Part shown: in pieces, positions 11,466 through 23,229 of the stretch | How the letters are laid out: every line of letters starts with the position of its first letter | How positions within the stretch are numbered: the first letter of the stretch is position 1 | Assembly: GCF_007655135.1 (NCBI RefSeq) | Contig: NC_045127.1 | Coordinates: 25,958,199-26,022,198, forward strand | Source of the DNA: Punica granatum | Taxonomy: Eukaryota; Streptophyta; Magnoliopsida; Myrtales; Lythraceae | Length of the DNA: 64,000 nt | Reading direction: 5' to 3' | The notes under the pieces: model-generated | The model's input: only the letters and a program-made list of their open reading frames with translations | The model's database searches: none | Told to the model about the DNA's origin: nothing | Position numbers and translations under genes: made by a program

Positions 11466-12122
11466 ATTTATTGAGAGCCCATTGAATTGCATGTTTATGT
11501 TATTTCCTAAACTCACGGTGAGTCGAGCAGAATATTAACCGAAAGCTAACCGAATGGGATTCAATCATTTGTAATTTGTAATTTATTGTATTTATTTGAG
11601 AGCACATTGTAAGGGTTTATTTATACATTCGTTATTGTAAGAATCCCATTCAGTGAGCGGACGGTTCGAGAGTTGAATTAATCGAATCGATTCAACGTTT
11701 GCTCGTAGGAAAGTAAACCTCAAAACCTCGCGGTTTCGGTTCACGCAGGGAGTCAACTGTTATGGTTCGATGAACTGTAACGAAAGATAGTGAACCCATT
11801 CCCCGACATGCAGGCTTACTTTTCTCTCGGCTTCTCAATCGACATCGTTTAACTCACCGAATTTACGGTGTCAAAACGTGTGAGTCGAGTGCACCCTAAT
11901 TCATGCGGTAAATAAAATAAAAATGCAAGCCTAGCAAACTAGAGTACCGAAAGGGCGCGCGGGATATAGGCTTGCATGTAATGTGAACCCCCGAATTCTG
12001 ACTTTCAGGTTCCGAATAGACCAATGCCTTAACAACAACTAGGTGTTCCATACCCCTAGACCCGGGTAACTTATCCGCCCTCGACCTCCGTGTCGTAAAA
12101 TGATAAGTGACGACTCCTTCTC

Positions 12123-12193
12123 ACGCGTGTCCGTCACGCGTCCCCACGGGAAGGTGGAACGATCCTTCGTGCCGCGCGATTTCAGATCGCGCG
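12123..12193 (+). other. Two GC-rich hairpins near the LTR 3' end
   Basis: ACGCGTG/CACGCGT (12123-12129 with 12135-12141, loop TCCGT) and CGCGCGAT/ATCGCGCG (12173-12180 with 12186-12193, loop TTCAG) are perfect inverted repeats about 40 bases before the LTR end. The first is also perfect at 47062-47080 and 54918-54936, and has single mismatches at 3731-3749 and near 14263. They would lie in the transcript close to the tRNA primer site. Confidence 0.6.
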
Positions 12194-12233
12194 CATGCGG
12201 GCCCCGACGAGAGTCCACATTCGAGTCTGTACA

Positions 12234-13305
12234 GTGATCAACATCCCGACTTAAATCCAAAATTTTTCAAAGTTCATAACCCACATGTTTTAGATCTATG
12301 GAGTTCATTTCTGAATTTAGATTTAAATTTGAAGTCTTTAAATTACCGTATCAAGTCAGGTTCATGCTCAGTTGCACGTTCCAGTCGCTCAGCTGCGCAT
12401 TCTGGTGCTCAGGTGCAACACTGGGCGCTCAGTCGTGCATGCCAGGCGCTTAGTCGCGCGCGCCAGCGCGCTCCAGATGACCCGGACGAGTGCACGCTCG
12501 GGCTCCACCCCCTCGGGCTCCGCACGCTTAGACGCTCGTCCGCACGGTCGCCCTTGTACGCCCGTGCTCCTTGATGTTCATTGCATGCATGGATGTGCAT
12601 GCCCATGCACGTCCACGTCCTCATCAACATCTAGACGTCCCGTGCCCGCCTACTCCAGTGCACTTGTCTGTTCCTATGCGCCCGCCTACTCCAGCGTGTC
12701 CGCCCGCGCTCTCGCTTGCTTGCCTGCGCTCCTGTTGCGCTGTGCACGCCTGCGCACGCCTATGACAGTGCCCCAGCTCACCCTGCTTGTGCACCCGAAC
12801 ATCCTTCTGAGGATCCAATCGAGTCACTCGACTCTCTAGCTCTTCTCCGACTCTTTCCTCTCATCCCGAGGCTAGGTATAATATTCCCGACTTAGAGAAG
12901 CTAGGGCTTTTTCACATTTCTTGCATGTTTATGGAAGAACAAGGTGTATTAAGCATGTTTCACTTGCAAGTTTTTATTTTTATACATTTACACGTTATAT
13001 TATGCATGTTTATCCTCGATCTACATTCTAGCATGTCGGGAAACATTTGAATCGTAGTTGAGAAGACCATTCCGACCTAAAAAGAGCAAGAGAGCTCTCG
13101 GGGTTTCCTCCAAGTGAGGTGATCGAATGCTCTTCTACTCTTTTTGGGCAATGAGTGGTCTTCTTATCCCAATTCAAGTTGTTTCCCGAGTGTTTTTACA
13201 TTATTCACACATCCATGAAGTCGGTATCATTTTATCGATTCCTTAAATAATATGTTTGTGCATGTTTATATGGTTGAATGTGTTGTTCAAGAATATGGTG
13301 ATACC
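12234..13305 (+). mobile_element. LTR fragment of a related element (target of E1)
   Basis: This aligns with the middle of the LTRs: the CCCGACTTAA block near 10100, a GC-rich zone of its own (about 12360-12800, full of short cysteine/alanine/arginine-type ORFs on both strands), the splice-donor-like site at 12875/12876 and the AAATAATATGTTTG block near 13250. It is cut on the left by the end of the E1 chain and on the right by another LTR starting TGTCAGC at 13306. No gene is seen. Confidence 0.75.
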
Positions 13306-14171
13306 TGTCAGCGCCCCATTTTGGCTCACCAATTCAGGCAATGTCTATCAATAGCAATTCAGGCTATGACTTGAGCATTGATACGGAAGAAGGCTCGATA
13401 GACCAACAAAATGCTATTCATTCTCAAGTCAATAGAGACAGGCATATGATTCAAGCACATGATAGAAGAACATACAGAATCATCCAGTGACATACATAGC
13501 AAACAGGAGCCCAGATAGCATCCAAACCAGTGTTTTCAAGATACAACGCCAATATCGCTATTTTCTACTGGTTCGCTCGACCATCAAAAGATAGTCAATA
13601 TTGGACTCCAAAAGTCCTTTGTGGTGCCAAATAGATGAAAAGTGTCTACAAACACATTTCGCAGATCATCTGTTCTATATAGAGCAATTTTCTAAATACA
13701 GACAACTTTTTAGTAGAAGTCCAAAAATACTGGTTCATCAAAGAAAAGTTAATACCCGATGTCAGATGCAATCACATCCAGCAATTATACAGAGCATGAT
13801 CATTGTTTCAGATTGTCTCTCAAAACAAGCGTACCTTTATCGACAAACGAAGTTACCCATGCATTGCCCCAAAAACAACAGCGGACAGACACAATTGGGC
13901 AAATCAGATTGCAGAATCCCTTTTAGTTTCCCGAATGACCTCCGAAGATCAGAAAAGACCGTTTTTAACGGAAATTAATAACCGGAGGTCCTTTTGACAG
14001 AAACTTGACATCAGATAGTTAGCCAATACAGTGCCGCTTATCCCAAGGCTCAATTTGAAATCCTCAAACAGAATCCCATAATCCATCTAAACCCTCAGAA
14101 CAGTGTTTTAGGGTTTCAGATGCAGTTTTTCAATCCTTCGAGGTCTGTCCTCGACAAACAGAGATCACAGC
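13306..14171 (+). mobile_element. 5' part of another LTR (E3), interrupted by E2
   Basis: It starts TGTCAGCGCCCCATTTTGG and follows the U3 sequence of the other LTRs at lower identity, up to a GAGATCACAG motif equivalent to about 1195. At 14172 the inverted end of E2 begins (TGTACGGACCC). The missing rest of E3 would lie beyond the right end of E2, in or past the assembly gap. No gene is seen. Confidence 0.8.
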
Positions 14172-16989
14172 TGTACGGACCCGAATGTTGACTCTCGTCG
14201 GGGCCCGCATCGCGCGCTTTTGGATCGCGCGGCTTGGTCGGAACGTCCACCTTCCCGCGGGGACGCGCGTCGGACACGCGTGAGAGAAGGAGTCGCCACT
14301 TATCATTTTACGACCCGAAGGTCGAGGGCGGATAAGTTACCCGGGTCTAGGGGTATGGAACACCTAGTTTGTTGTTAAGGCATTGGTATGTGCGGAACCG
14401 GAAAGTCCGTGTTCGGGGGTTCATGTTACGTGCGGGCCTATATCCCGCACGCCCTTTCGGTACTCTGGTTTGCTAGGCTTGCATGTTTTATTATTTACCG
14501 CGTGAATTAAGCTGCACTCGGCTCGCACGTTTTGACACCGGAGATTCGATGAACCAAACGATGTCGGTTGAGAAGCCGGGAGAGAAGTAAATCTTATGTC
14601 AGGGAATTGGTTCACAATCTTGCGTTACAGTTCATCGAACCATGGGGTTGAATCCCTGCGTGAACCAGAACCGCGAGATCTTGGATTTACTTGTGTCTGG
14701 GCAAGCATTAGACCGATTCGATTAATTCGACTCTCGGACCGTTCGCTCACCGACTGGAATTCTTACAGAATAAATGCACCAAATAGAATCCTTACAATGC
14801 TCTCAAAACAATAAATACAAATTACAAAAGGGTCGAATTCCAGTCGTTTTGCGTTCGGTTATTATTCCACTCTAACTCACCCGTGAGTTTAGGGAAAAGA
14901 CCGAAGAACTGAAATTCAATGGACGCTCTCACTGAATAGGGCGTTGGACCCTGTGACTGTTGATTAGGGTGTTGGACCCTGTGCTCGATGATTAGGGCGT
15001 TGAACCCTAATATTATTCGGCCTAGGGATCAGGCTCGACCCGTATGGCAAACAGGTGCGGAAAGATAACACGCAACATGTTAATAACAGACAAAGTGTTT
15101 GTTATTGTCGTGTTTACGTGAATTAACAGATTATTAACCCAGGGGTGTTTTTTGCAAGCAAATGCCATATGCTAAACAATCAAACATGTGCCAACGTTTT
15201 AGCATTCGGCTTTGTTTTGAGAACTTGACAAAGAGAGTCAAATCTCAAGTGTGTGGATCGCTTTTACAGTTGTTCTGTATTGTGACACTGAATTACCACT
15301 GAATTAACCAAACTCGTGTTTTGACTCTAGATTTGGAATCTAGAATTCCTCCTAACCATTATCTAGTGTTTGGTTAGGTCGAGTGAAAGGTTAATCAGCA
15401 TTTCACAGGTTTTCTCACAGGGATCAACTGTTCTAGTTACCCGAGTCTATGTTAGGATAACAGAAACTCATCAGTTAGATAAGAAAAGGCTATGCAGATG
15501 AACCTGCACCTGAACAGGTAGCCCGTTCTTATCCCGTACTGTAGTGTTTCTGTTATGCTAACCCTAAGGATGTCGCTGGATTGTGAAAAGACCATTTTGC
15601 CCTCTATTTGAAAATTGTTTTCAGAAAAGGGGAAAGATCGCAGTGCGGGCCACCTCGGCCTGTAGCCGGTGTCGACCGATTCCCTGGATCATCCAGGGTT
15701 GTGCAAGAACCCCAAAAAAGCCAAAGAACCGGTCGATCTGCCCGGAAGTGATCTAGAAAGATCTTCTGTATCTTGACCTGAGTTACCTAGATCAGGTAAA
15801 AACTCAAGTTGAGACACAGAAGCCCTTCCAGACATCCATGCTACATCGGACCGCGCGTTTCGGGTTTTGAAATTGATAAGTTTGAAAAGGGCACCAACGT
15901 CCTTTGACGACTCGTCGACGCGAGTTATCAATTAATGTCCAATTCGGGTAAACTTTATCAGTGTGAAGTGAGTTTAATCGTGTGAGCGTCCCGATTAACC
16001 AGTTTGTGGCATTAATGCTTAAGGGTTGTGCCGAATGCATTAATTGTGAAAACGATTCGCGACTCGACGACCAAGACGATTCCATAAGGATCGAGGATAA
16101 TTTGGTCTAATGACCGAAACTATCCTCATAACCAAATGGACCCGAATGAGTCATCGATACTCGAATCCATGCATGCTTCGTTTGAAAGAGTCTTTACATG
16201 ATATTTTAATGGGAATCGTAAAGACATTGAAGTAAAACTTCACATCATCCGATCAACAAATTAAACTTGAGATAAGGAACTCATTCTTGACCCAAGGAAG
16301 GCCAAGAAGCCCTCGGCTTCATCTTGTGAAGGGTGGCCGAAGGTTCTCATGGCTCTATCCGAGTCACGAATGATTTCCTAATCGTGGTTTAATTATTTCT
16401 CGCATGCTCAAACATCAACCGTGATAAATAGCACCCCTTTTTAACAAAAGCCGGCGTTATCACGATTTGTTTAGCTCATTCAAACATACAAACATTCACA
16501 AACGTGTTAATTAAGGAAAAGGATAACATAACACCGGCTTCATGCATGCAATAATGATAAACAAACTCGGAAATTAACTTGAATAGGCTAAGGAGACCGA
16601 TCTTAACCCGAAAAGAGCAATTTAAATCTCAACCCTCTCCTTTAGAGAATTGGCCGAGACTTAATGTGCCATAATAGGGTCGGGATAGTCTTCTTTATGA
16701 TGATCCAAGCCCCTTTCCGACATGGTAGCAAGTCCTAAGATAGTGTACGTGCATAATATAACATAAAATTGCATAAAAATTAAATCTTGCAAATGAAACA
16801 TGCATGAAACACCATAATACTCCATAGCCATGCAAAATATAAAAAGTCCTAACTCCTCTAAGTCGAAGTGTTTTACCTAGCCTCGGAATACGAGGAAAGA
16901 GTCGGGGAAGTGTTTGAGAGTCGGGTGACTCGGTGGAACCCTTAAAAGGGTATTCGGGCGCAAGGGTGGACGTGCACGGGCGTTGGTGG

Positions 16990-18175
16990 GCACTGACAAG
17001 CGCTGGTGTTGGGCAAGGACGTGCGCGGTGACGGGCGCGGGCGTGCGCGGATGGCGGGCACGGACGGGCGCGGGTGACGGGCGCGGGCGTGCGCGGATGA
17101 CGGCGCGGGTTGCGCTGGATGATGAGCCCGGGAGTGCGCGGGTGATGGGCACGGTGTGCTGGTGAAGGGCGCGGGTGGCGCTGGATGATGGCACGGGAGT
17201 GCGCTGGTGGCGGGCACGGGTGTGCTGGTGAAGGGCGCGGGTGGCGCTGGTGACGAGCACGGGCGTGCGCGGGTGACGGGCAGGGTGTCTGGTGATGGGC
17301 GCGGGTGGCGCTGGATGACGGCACAGGGGTGCGCGGTGACGGGCACGGGTGTGCTGGTGAAGGGCGCGGTGGCGCTGGATGACGAGCACGGGCGTGCGCG
17401 GGTGACGGGCGGGGTGTGCTGGTGATGGGCCGGGTGGCGCTGGATGACGAGCACGGCGTGCGCGGGTGACGGGCGCGGTGTGCTGGTGATGGGCGCGGGT
17501 GGCGCTGGATGACGAGCACGGGCGTGCGGGTGACGGGCGCGGGTGTGCTGGTGATGGGCGCGGGTGGCGCTGGATGACGAGCACGGGCGTGCGCGGGTGA
17601 CGGGCGCGGGTGTGCTGGTGATGGGCGCGGGTGGCGCTGGATGACGAGCACGGGCGTGCGCGGGACGGGCGCGGGTGTGCTGGTGATGGGCGCGGGTGGC
17701 GCTGGATGACGAGCACGGGCGTGCGCGGGTGACGGGCGCGGGTGTGCTGGTGATGGGCGCGGGTGGCGCTGGATGACGAGCACGGGCGTGCGCGGGTGAC
17801 GGGCGCGGGTGTGCTGGTGATGGGGCGCGGGTGGCGCTGGATGACGAGCACGGGCGTGCGCGGGTGACGGGCGGGTGTGCTGGTGATGGGCGCGGGTGGC
17901 GCTGGATGACGAGCACGGGCGTGCGCGGGTGACGGGCGCGGGTGTGCTGGTGATGGGCGCGGGTGCGCTGGATGACGAGCACGGGCGTGCGCGGGTGACG
18001 GGCGCGGGTGTGCTGGTGATGGGCGCGGGTGGCGCTGGATGACGAGCACGGGCGTGCGCGGGTGACGGGCGCGGGTGTGCTGGTGATGGGCGCGGGTGGC
18101 GCTGGATGACGAGCACGGGCGTGCGCGGGTGACGGGCCCGGGTGTGCTGGTGATGGGGGCGGGTGGCGCTGGTGA
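16990..18175 (-). repeat. 67-bp GC-rich tandem array in E2 LTR (about 17 copies)
   Basis: On the plus strand the unit reads GGATGACGAGCACGGGCGTG, then CGCGGGTGACGGGCGCGGGTG, then TGCTGGTGATGGGCGCGGGTGGCGCT. Adjacent units start 67 bases apart (17571 and 17638). The central copies are almost identical and the outer ones decay, with many one- or two-base losses. It lies downstream of the LTR TATA box, so it should be in the transcript leader. With no stop in any minus-strand frame it yields three overlapping ORFs of about 450-470 codons rich in Pro, Ala, Arg, His and Ser. I see no sign that these are translated. Confidence 0.9.
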
Positions 18176-18860
18176 CGCTCGGTGACGGACGTTGTGACGC
18201 CCGAGGGTTGCGCTGGTACGCTCGGTGACGGACACTGGTGACGCTCGAGGGTTGCGCTCGGTGACGCTCGGTGACGGGCGCTGGCTACGCTCGGTGACGC
18301 TCGTGCTCGCCTCTGGTCGAGGTCACCCGAGAGCTCCAACTAGTCCCGAGATGCGGGATGGGACCTTCAAGAGTCGGGTTGGACCGTTGATGGGTCGGTT
18401 TTGAGCTGTTTTCCGTTGAACAGACCCGAATGGCATCACAGACCCGGCTGAAATATTGGACAGACCCGACTGGCACAAGTCGGGTCGGACGTCGCCACGG
18501 AGGCTCCCGATGGAATTTTGAGGCAAGGTCAGTGGCTCCTGACTCCTAACTGACCCCCGGAGGTGACTGTGGTGGTCGTTTGGTCCCAGAGTTATCGGGT
18601 CGACCCGTACAGCCCTGCAAAGATCACGGAAACAGAGTACGTCTGGAAATTCGGACCCGTCTGGCACCAGTCGGGTCGGACGTTGCTACGGAGGTTCCCG
18701 ATGGAATTTTGAGCAAGGCCAACGGCTCCCGACTGCTAACTCACCTCTGGAGGTGGCTGTGGTGGTCGTTTTCCGAAAAGAGTCTCGGATCGACCCGATC
18801 TGCAAGAAAACCGCACAAACAGTCAGAAATTTCGACCCGACTGGGCAGTCGGGCTGTTTC
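18176..18860 (-). repeat. GC-rich degenerate repeats and a 192-bp duplication in E2 LTR
   Basis: Short CGCTCGGTGACG-type repeats run from 18176 to about 18310. Two copies of a unit of about 192 bp follow, recognisable by CAGTCGGGTCGGACGT at 18476 and 18668. Its relative occurs three times in the E4 LTR (43800-44385). No gene is seen. Confidence 0.7.
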
Positions 18861-19317
18861 TTCTTCTTCCTGGGTTAAACCGACGGGTTTTTCTTGGATT
18901 TCTTGACTTCTTGACACCCTAGGGTTGTGTGGGGAGGTGTTTGATGGGTTTTGGTAGCTCAAACCGACTTGGAAAGGCTTGAAACCCGGTTTGACATTTT
19001 TTACCCGAGAAGGACCAAATCTGTCCAGATTTTGTTCAAGGCTGGTTCTATGGCTTAGAGGCTTCAAACTTAAAATCTAAGTTCAGAAATGGATAGAGGG
19101 GCTCGAAAACATGTGGGATATGAAGTTTGGTAAAGTTTGGATTCAAGCCGGGATGGATTCCGACTTAAGACTTTGCCCGGTTTTGCTTGGTTTTGCTTGC
19201 TGGAAATGGCTGAAGCTTGCTGCGGTTTGCTATGGAGTTTGAGAGCTTTTGAAGAGTGAGAAATGCTAGAGAGAGAGTGTTTTTAAGGTCTCTCCTTAAG
19301 TTAATGACATTTGGACA

Positions 19318-19324
19318 ATATATA
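19318..19324 (-). promoter_or_regulatory. Probable LTR TATA box (E2)
   Basis: The reverse complement reads CTATATATTGTCC, identical in context to 43488-43494 in E4. It stands about 1.15 kb upstream of the 67-bp array in the direction of transcription. Confidence 0.65.
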
Positions 19325-20948
19325 GAAAAGCTTAAATGCAAGATTAGTGAAGAAAAGTGCAATTAGGGCCATGGATTAGTGGAATCCGAATTTCTTAAGG
19401 AAATATCAAGCTCAATCCTCATCCATTGCATTAATGGAGAAGAGATAAGAGCATTGATGGCTTGGATGGGAAGTTGGAGTGTTGAATTGAAACACTTAGA
19501 TATTTTGCAAAAGGAAGACAAATGCAAGTTGTCTTCTTGGCTTGAAGAAGAAGATGACAAGAGACATGGAGGGCAATGGGCATGGGTGAGGCGGCAATGA
19601 GTTGGCCGTGGGTCCCACGGGTCGCGAGGTAAGTTCGGGCCAAAGTTCGGGTCTCGATTGGTCGCGCATTCGAAGTTCGTGGTTCGAATTGAACGTCGAA
19701 TTGTCGATATACGCGAGAAAACGGAGTTAATGAGCCCGAGATTGACATTTTTCATGGAGAAATGTCCCGGATGTGTGCGAGGCTCGGAATCCGGTTTTGC
19801 TCATTGCAAGTGACCAGGGCGAAGTTGTCCGCTTCTGACAGCATATCTTGTGTCCGCATCTCACGTTGGTCATTTTGACATAAATTGTCAGACAACGTGA
19901 ACAATTATCCCTTAAGCCGGTAATGCTAACGTGGGGCCGGAGACGTCCTAGGAGGTCGAAACTGGATTTCTCAGGATGATTTCTGAGTTGCTTGGGCACT
20001 CCGGAGATTACTGTAATCTCTGTTTGTCGAGATCAACCTCCAAGGACTTGAAAAGTGTATCTGAGACCTCTAAAGCGCTGCTCGGGAGGTCTAGGTGAGT
20101 CGTGTGATTTATTCCGACGATTCCACATTGAGCCTTGAGAAGGCTAGCATTGTGTAACGTAAGCATTCGGAGTTAAGTTTCCCCAAAGAGGACCTCCGGA
20201 TATGGATTTCCACTAAAAATGGTCATTTCCGCTCTTCGGAGGTTACTCGGGAAACCGCGAGGGGTTTTGCTGTTTGTTTTGCCCAATTGTGAATGTCTGC
20301 TAGAGTTTTCTGGGCAATGCGGTATGAACTTCGTTTGCCGTAATTCCATCAGACCCTTCTCCGGCTATGCTCTTCTGAAGAGGGGTATGCTTGTTTTGTC
20401 GTTCGGAAGTCATTTGAAGTGTCTGTGTGACTTCCAAAAGACAATCTGAAGCGTTGTTCATACTCTGTGTGTTGATGGGGCATGGCCGCGTCTGATATTT
20501 GGAATTAACTTTTCTCCAGGAAACCGGCATTTTTGGACTTCCACTGAAAAGTTGTCTGTATACAGAAAATTGTTCTGTATAGAGCAGATGATTTGAAAAA
20601 TGCCTTTGGGACACTTTTCATCTTTTTGGCACTGGTGTGGATTTTTGGAGTCCAATATTCACTATCTTCCGACGGCCGAGCGAACTATCGGAAAATAGTG
20701 TCGTCCGTGTAGTACACTGAAAACGCCGGTTTTGGACATTGTTGAGTTCTTTGGTCGCTCTGTTCCCCTTTGGTGACCCCTAGAGTCCTTCTGTCATGTC
20801 CATGGGCCATTTGCTCAATTTTGCCAACTTGAGGATGAATAGTGATTTCTTGCTCTGCCGAGCCGTTTTCTGTATTCTGCTCAAGTCGTGGCTTGGGTCA
20901 TTGCTAATATCATTGTTTTGAATGGTGAGCCAAAATGGGGTGCTGACA

Positions 20949-20966
20949 GCTTGCCCCTCTTTGACT
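20949..20966 (-). other. Polypurine tract of E2
   Basis: The reverse complement reads AGTCAAAGAGGGGCAAGC directly before the LTR start, as in the other copies. Confidence 0.85.
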
Positions 20967-21164
20967 GCTTGCTCGAATAGAGGATGCAATCAAAGATTTC
21001 AAAAGCACCCCAGTTTGATAGCAATGATCAAAATGGAATTTCCTATATGGCCCTCTCCTTTTTGTTTTGGATATGTAGGATGTTGTACCTAATAAGAGGG
21101 AATATGGTGAGATGTGCACAATAAACATGTAGAGTTCGGAACAAAGCTGAAACAGGCAATTAAA

Positions 21165-21535
21165 GTCGGGACTGACCCGACGGGGACTGACCCCAATGCA
21201 AGAAAAGTAATCGGGACTGACCCGAGGGGACTGACCCCAATGCAGGAAAAGTAATCGGGACTGACCCGAAGGGGACTGACCCCAAATGCAGGAAAAGTAA
21301 TCGGGACTGACCCGAAGGGGACTGACCCCAATGCAGAAAAGTAATCGGGACTGACCCGAATGCAGGAAAAGTAATCGGGACTGACCCGAAGGGGACTGAC
21401 CCCAATGCAGAAAAGTAATCGGGATTGACCCGAAGGGGACTGACCCCAATGCAGGAAAAGTAATCGGGATTGACCCAAGGGGACTGACCCCAATGCAAGA
21501 AAGGTAGTCGGGACTGACCCGAAGGGGTTTGCAAT
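21165..21535 (-). repeat. 45-bp tandem array in E2 3' UTR (about 8 copies)
   Basis: The unit contains CGGGACTGACCCG followed by AAGGGGACTGACCCC and a GCAGGAAAAGTAAT spacer. Each unit can therefore fold into two adjacent 4-bp hairpins (CGGG/CCCG and GGGG/CCCC). It is the same family as the array at 59590-60630 in E5. Both are joined to the same GGGTTTGCAATATGCACGG-type flank. The ORFs over it are artefacts. Confidence 0.9.
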
Positions 21536-21694
21536 ATGCACGGGGCGCATACCGAATGAACTGCATGGTTCAAAGGCGCCTACCCGGTGGACTTGCGATG
21601 TGCACGAGCGCTTGCTCGCTGGTTGCAATATGCACTGGGCGCATACCGAATGAACTGCATAGTTCAAAGGCGCCACCCGGTGGACTTGCGATGT

Positions 21695-21920
21695 GCACTG
21701 GCAATCCTGAGAGGGTGCACGCTAATGAAAGTGCATTGCAGAAATAAATGTGCACTGCGGTCCTGAGAGGGTGCACGCTAATGAAAATGCATTGCGGAAA
21801 TAAATGTGCACTGCGGTCCTGAGAGGGTGCACGCTAATGAAAGTGCATTGCGGAAATAAATGTGCACTGCGGTCCTGAGAGGGTGCACGCTAATGAAAGT
21901 GCATTGCAGAAATAAATGTG
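21695..21920 (-). repeat. 56-bp tandem repeat in E2 3' UTR (4 copies)
   Basis: Four units of TGCACTGCGGTCCTGAGAGG, then GTGCACGCTAATGAAAGTGC, then ATTGCGGAAATAAATG. The copies differ at only a few positions. A related single stretch adjoins the 45-bp array. Confidence 0.85.
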
Positions 21921-23229
21921 TGAGAAGTAAATGCAAACACTGGGGAGTGGTGTGAGGTGTGGAAGGAATCATTGTGTTCCTTCCCTCGTTGATTTCGTCC
22001 ATGTTGCAATCGATGTGGTGGCAAAATGCTTCGTTATTTGCCAACTGATTGCGATGCAACTGAGTGCCTGGAGTGCTGCTCTGAAGATTCTCCTCTTGGG
22101 TTGAGATTGTCATCCGTCACATGAAGTAGAGATGAATCGATCTTGGGGAGATATCTTCCAAGGAGCGTTGATTTGTCGGAGGCAAGCGTTGATGCTGGGA
22201 CGAAGTCATTTCACTGAAGCCTTACCTCTGTGGCAGTGATGTGTTTGATCTGCCGAAAGCCGGGCTCGCCGCTAGGCGGTTACCTATTGGGCTGCCGGAA
22301 ACCGACTTTGCTGCTGAGGAATGATGTTCTTTGTCGGAGGCCAGCTCTGCTGCTTGGGCGGTCATGCTTTGACCTGCAAGAAGTTCGCCAAAAGTCGGCG
22401 TCTTGTATTGCGAGACTCGAGCTCTAAGACAGAGCGCCTACGTATCCCGTGGAACTAGGAATCAGAGTCTGTCGTAGTTCATCTGTTTGCAGTACCTGTG
22501 ATCCTGACATTACTAGTAAATCATGTTAGAAATACTAACAAGTAATGGACACAGGTAAGCATGAAAATGTTGTTGCGACACGCAGATCTTCAGTTTTGGG
22601 TCACCTAAACAACCCATGAAGATTTTTGCTTTGACAGTATAAGTAGGTCCCGTTCTCGGAGGCCTAGATGCGAGGCCTCCAGGGGCTCCCGTTAGCTATG
22701 TATTGGGCATATCGAGACTTCCCCGACGATGCCCTAGCAATTCTATCGTTTGTTCGACGCGCCCGTCGGCTTTGAACCCTTCTCAATAGGGTACAGTAGG
22801 GCGCTGCATTTGCAACCCGCTTGGGGATTTCTATTCAGATTTGGTCAGACTCGGTCTGACCATTTCCAAAGCGTTGTGACTAGACTCTTGGAGAGGAATG
22901 TCTGGGATTTTGGCTCTGTGATAGCCTGTTGAAGGGTGGCTGTGACCCATTCGGAGTTATGCAAAGACAAAGTGAAAAGAGAAAGCTTGGGAAGCATGTT
23001 GCCCGCAGGCTAAAAGGATACACGGGTTCACGCCTGCAATGAGATGTACCCCCATTTTTCTTCGTCCTTCTGTTGTGTAGGTTGCACTGAACTGCTTGGA
23101 CGGCATATTCAGTTACCCACTGTGCTTGAGGAAGGTTCCCTCTTGGACGGTTGAGTGGTATTGGAGAGCCGATCGGGGATCGTGTTGGAATAGATAAACT
23201 GGCCACTTCCCTTGGGGATCTCTTGTCCA
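21921..23229 (-). other. Unique 3' UTR sequence of E2
   Basis: No gene is recognised. About 21940-22110 aligns with 60680-60850 of E5 (the TGCAATCGATGT and TTGCCAACTGATTG blocks), which confirms a shared 3' UTR. From 22200 to 22440 there are short GC-richer repeats around CCGGAGGCC/GCTGC words. The ORFs present are short and not conserved in the other copies. Confidence 0.6.

Larger units (their letters stand above)
8284..12233 (+). mobile_element. LTR of Tat/Ogre-like retrotransposon (E1, second copy)
   Basis: It begins TGTCAGC directly after the polypurine tract and ends GTCTGTACA. To about 10003 it is close to identical with 253-1985, most differences being single-base gains or losses. 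It then carries a segment absent from the first copy: a purine-rich leader, a GC-rich zone (about 10260-10480), a splice-donor-like site at 10557/10558 and a conserved ATGTCGG block. The sequence resumes matching the first copy at 10933. It lacks the 0.55-kb segment seen at 1986-2545. The sequence right after it (12234) is the middle of another LTR, so this chain sits inside a relative. Confidence 0.92.
14172..20948 (-). mobile_element. 3' LTR of E2 (6.8 kb, minus strand)
   Basis: In the reverse complement it starts TGTCAGCACCCCATTTTGG at 20948, next to a polypurine tract, and ends GGGTCCGTACA at 14172. At about 6.8 kb it is the longest LTR here, enlarged mainly by a 67-bp GC-rich tandem array (16990-18175) and a 192-bp duplication (18476-18855). 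The TATA box is at 19318-19324, the donor-like site at 16877/16876 and the triple hairpin at 14938-15008. Its end, 14172 to about 16030, matches 28316-30161 with few differences, mostly single-base indels, so the two belong to one young insertion. The very long ORFs over the array are repeat artefacts. Confidence 0.92.

Noticed and set aside
16695..18339. Three overlapping ORFs of about 450-473 codons on the minus strand
   Set aside because: They are three frames of the same 67-bp GC-rich repeat, with low-complexity Pro/Ala/Arg/His/Ser products and no domain. Openness follows from composition.
21089..21676. 195- and 218-codon minus ORFs with repeated GQSPSGQSRLLF
   Set aside because: These are by-products of the 45-bp tandem array.
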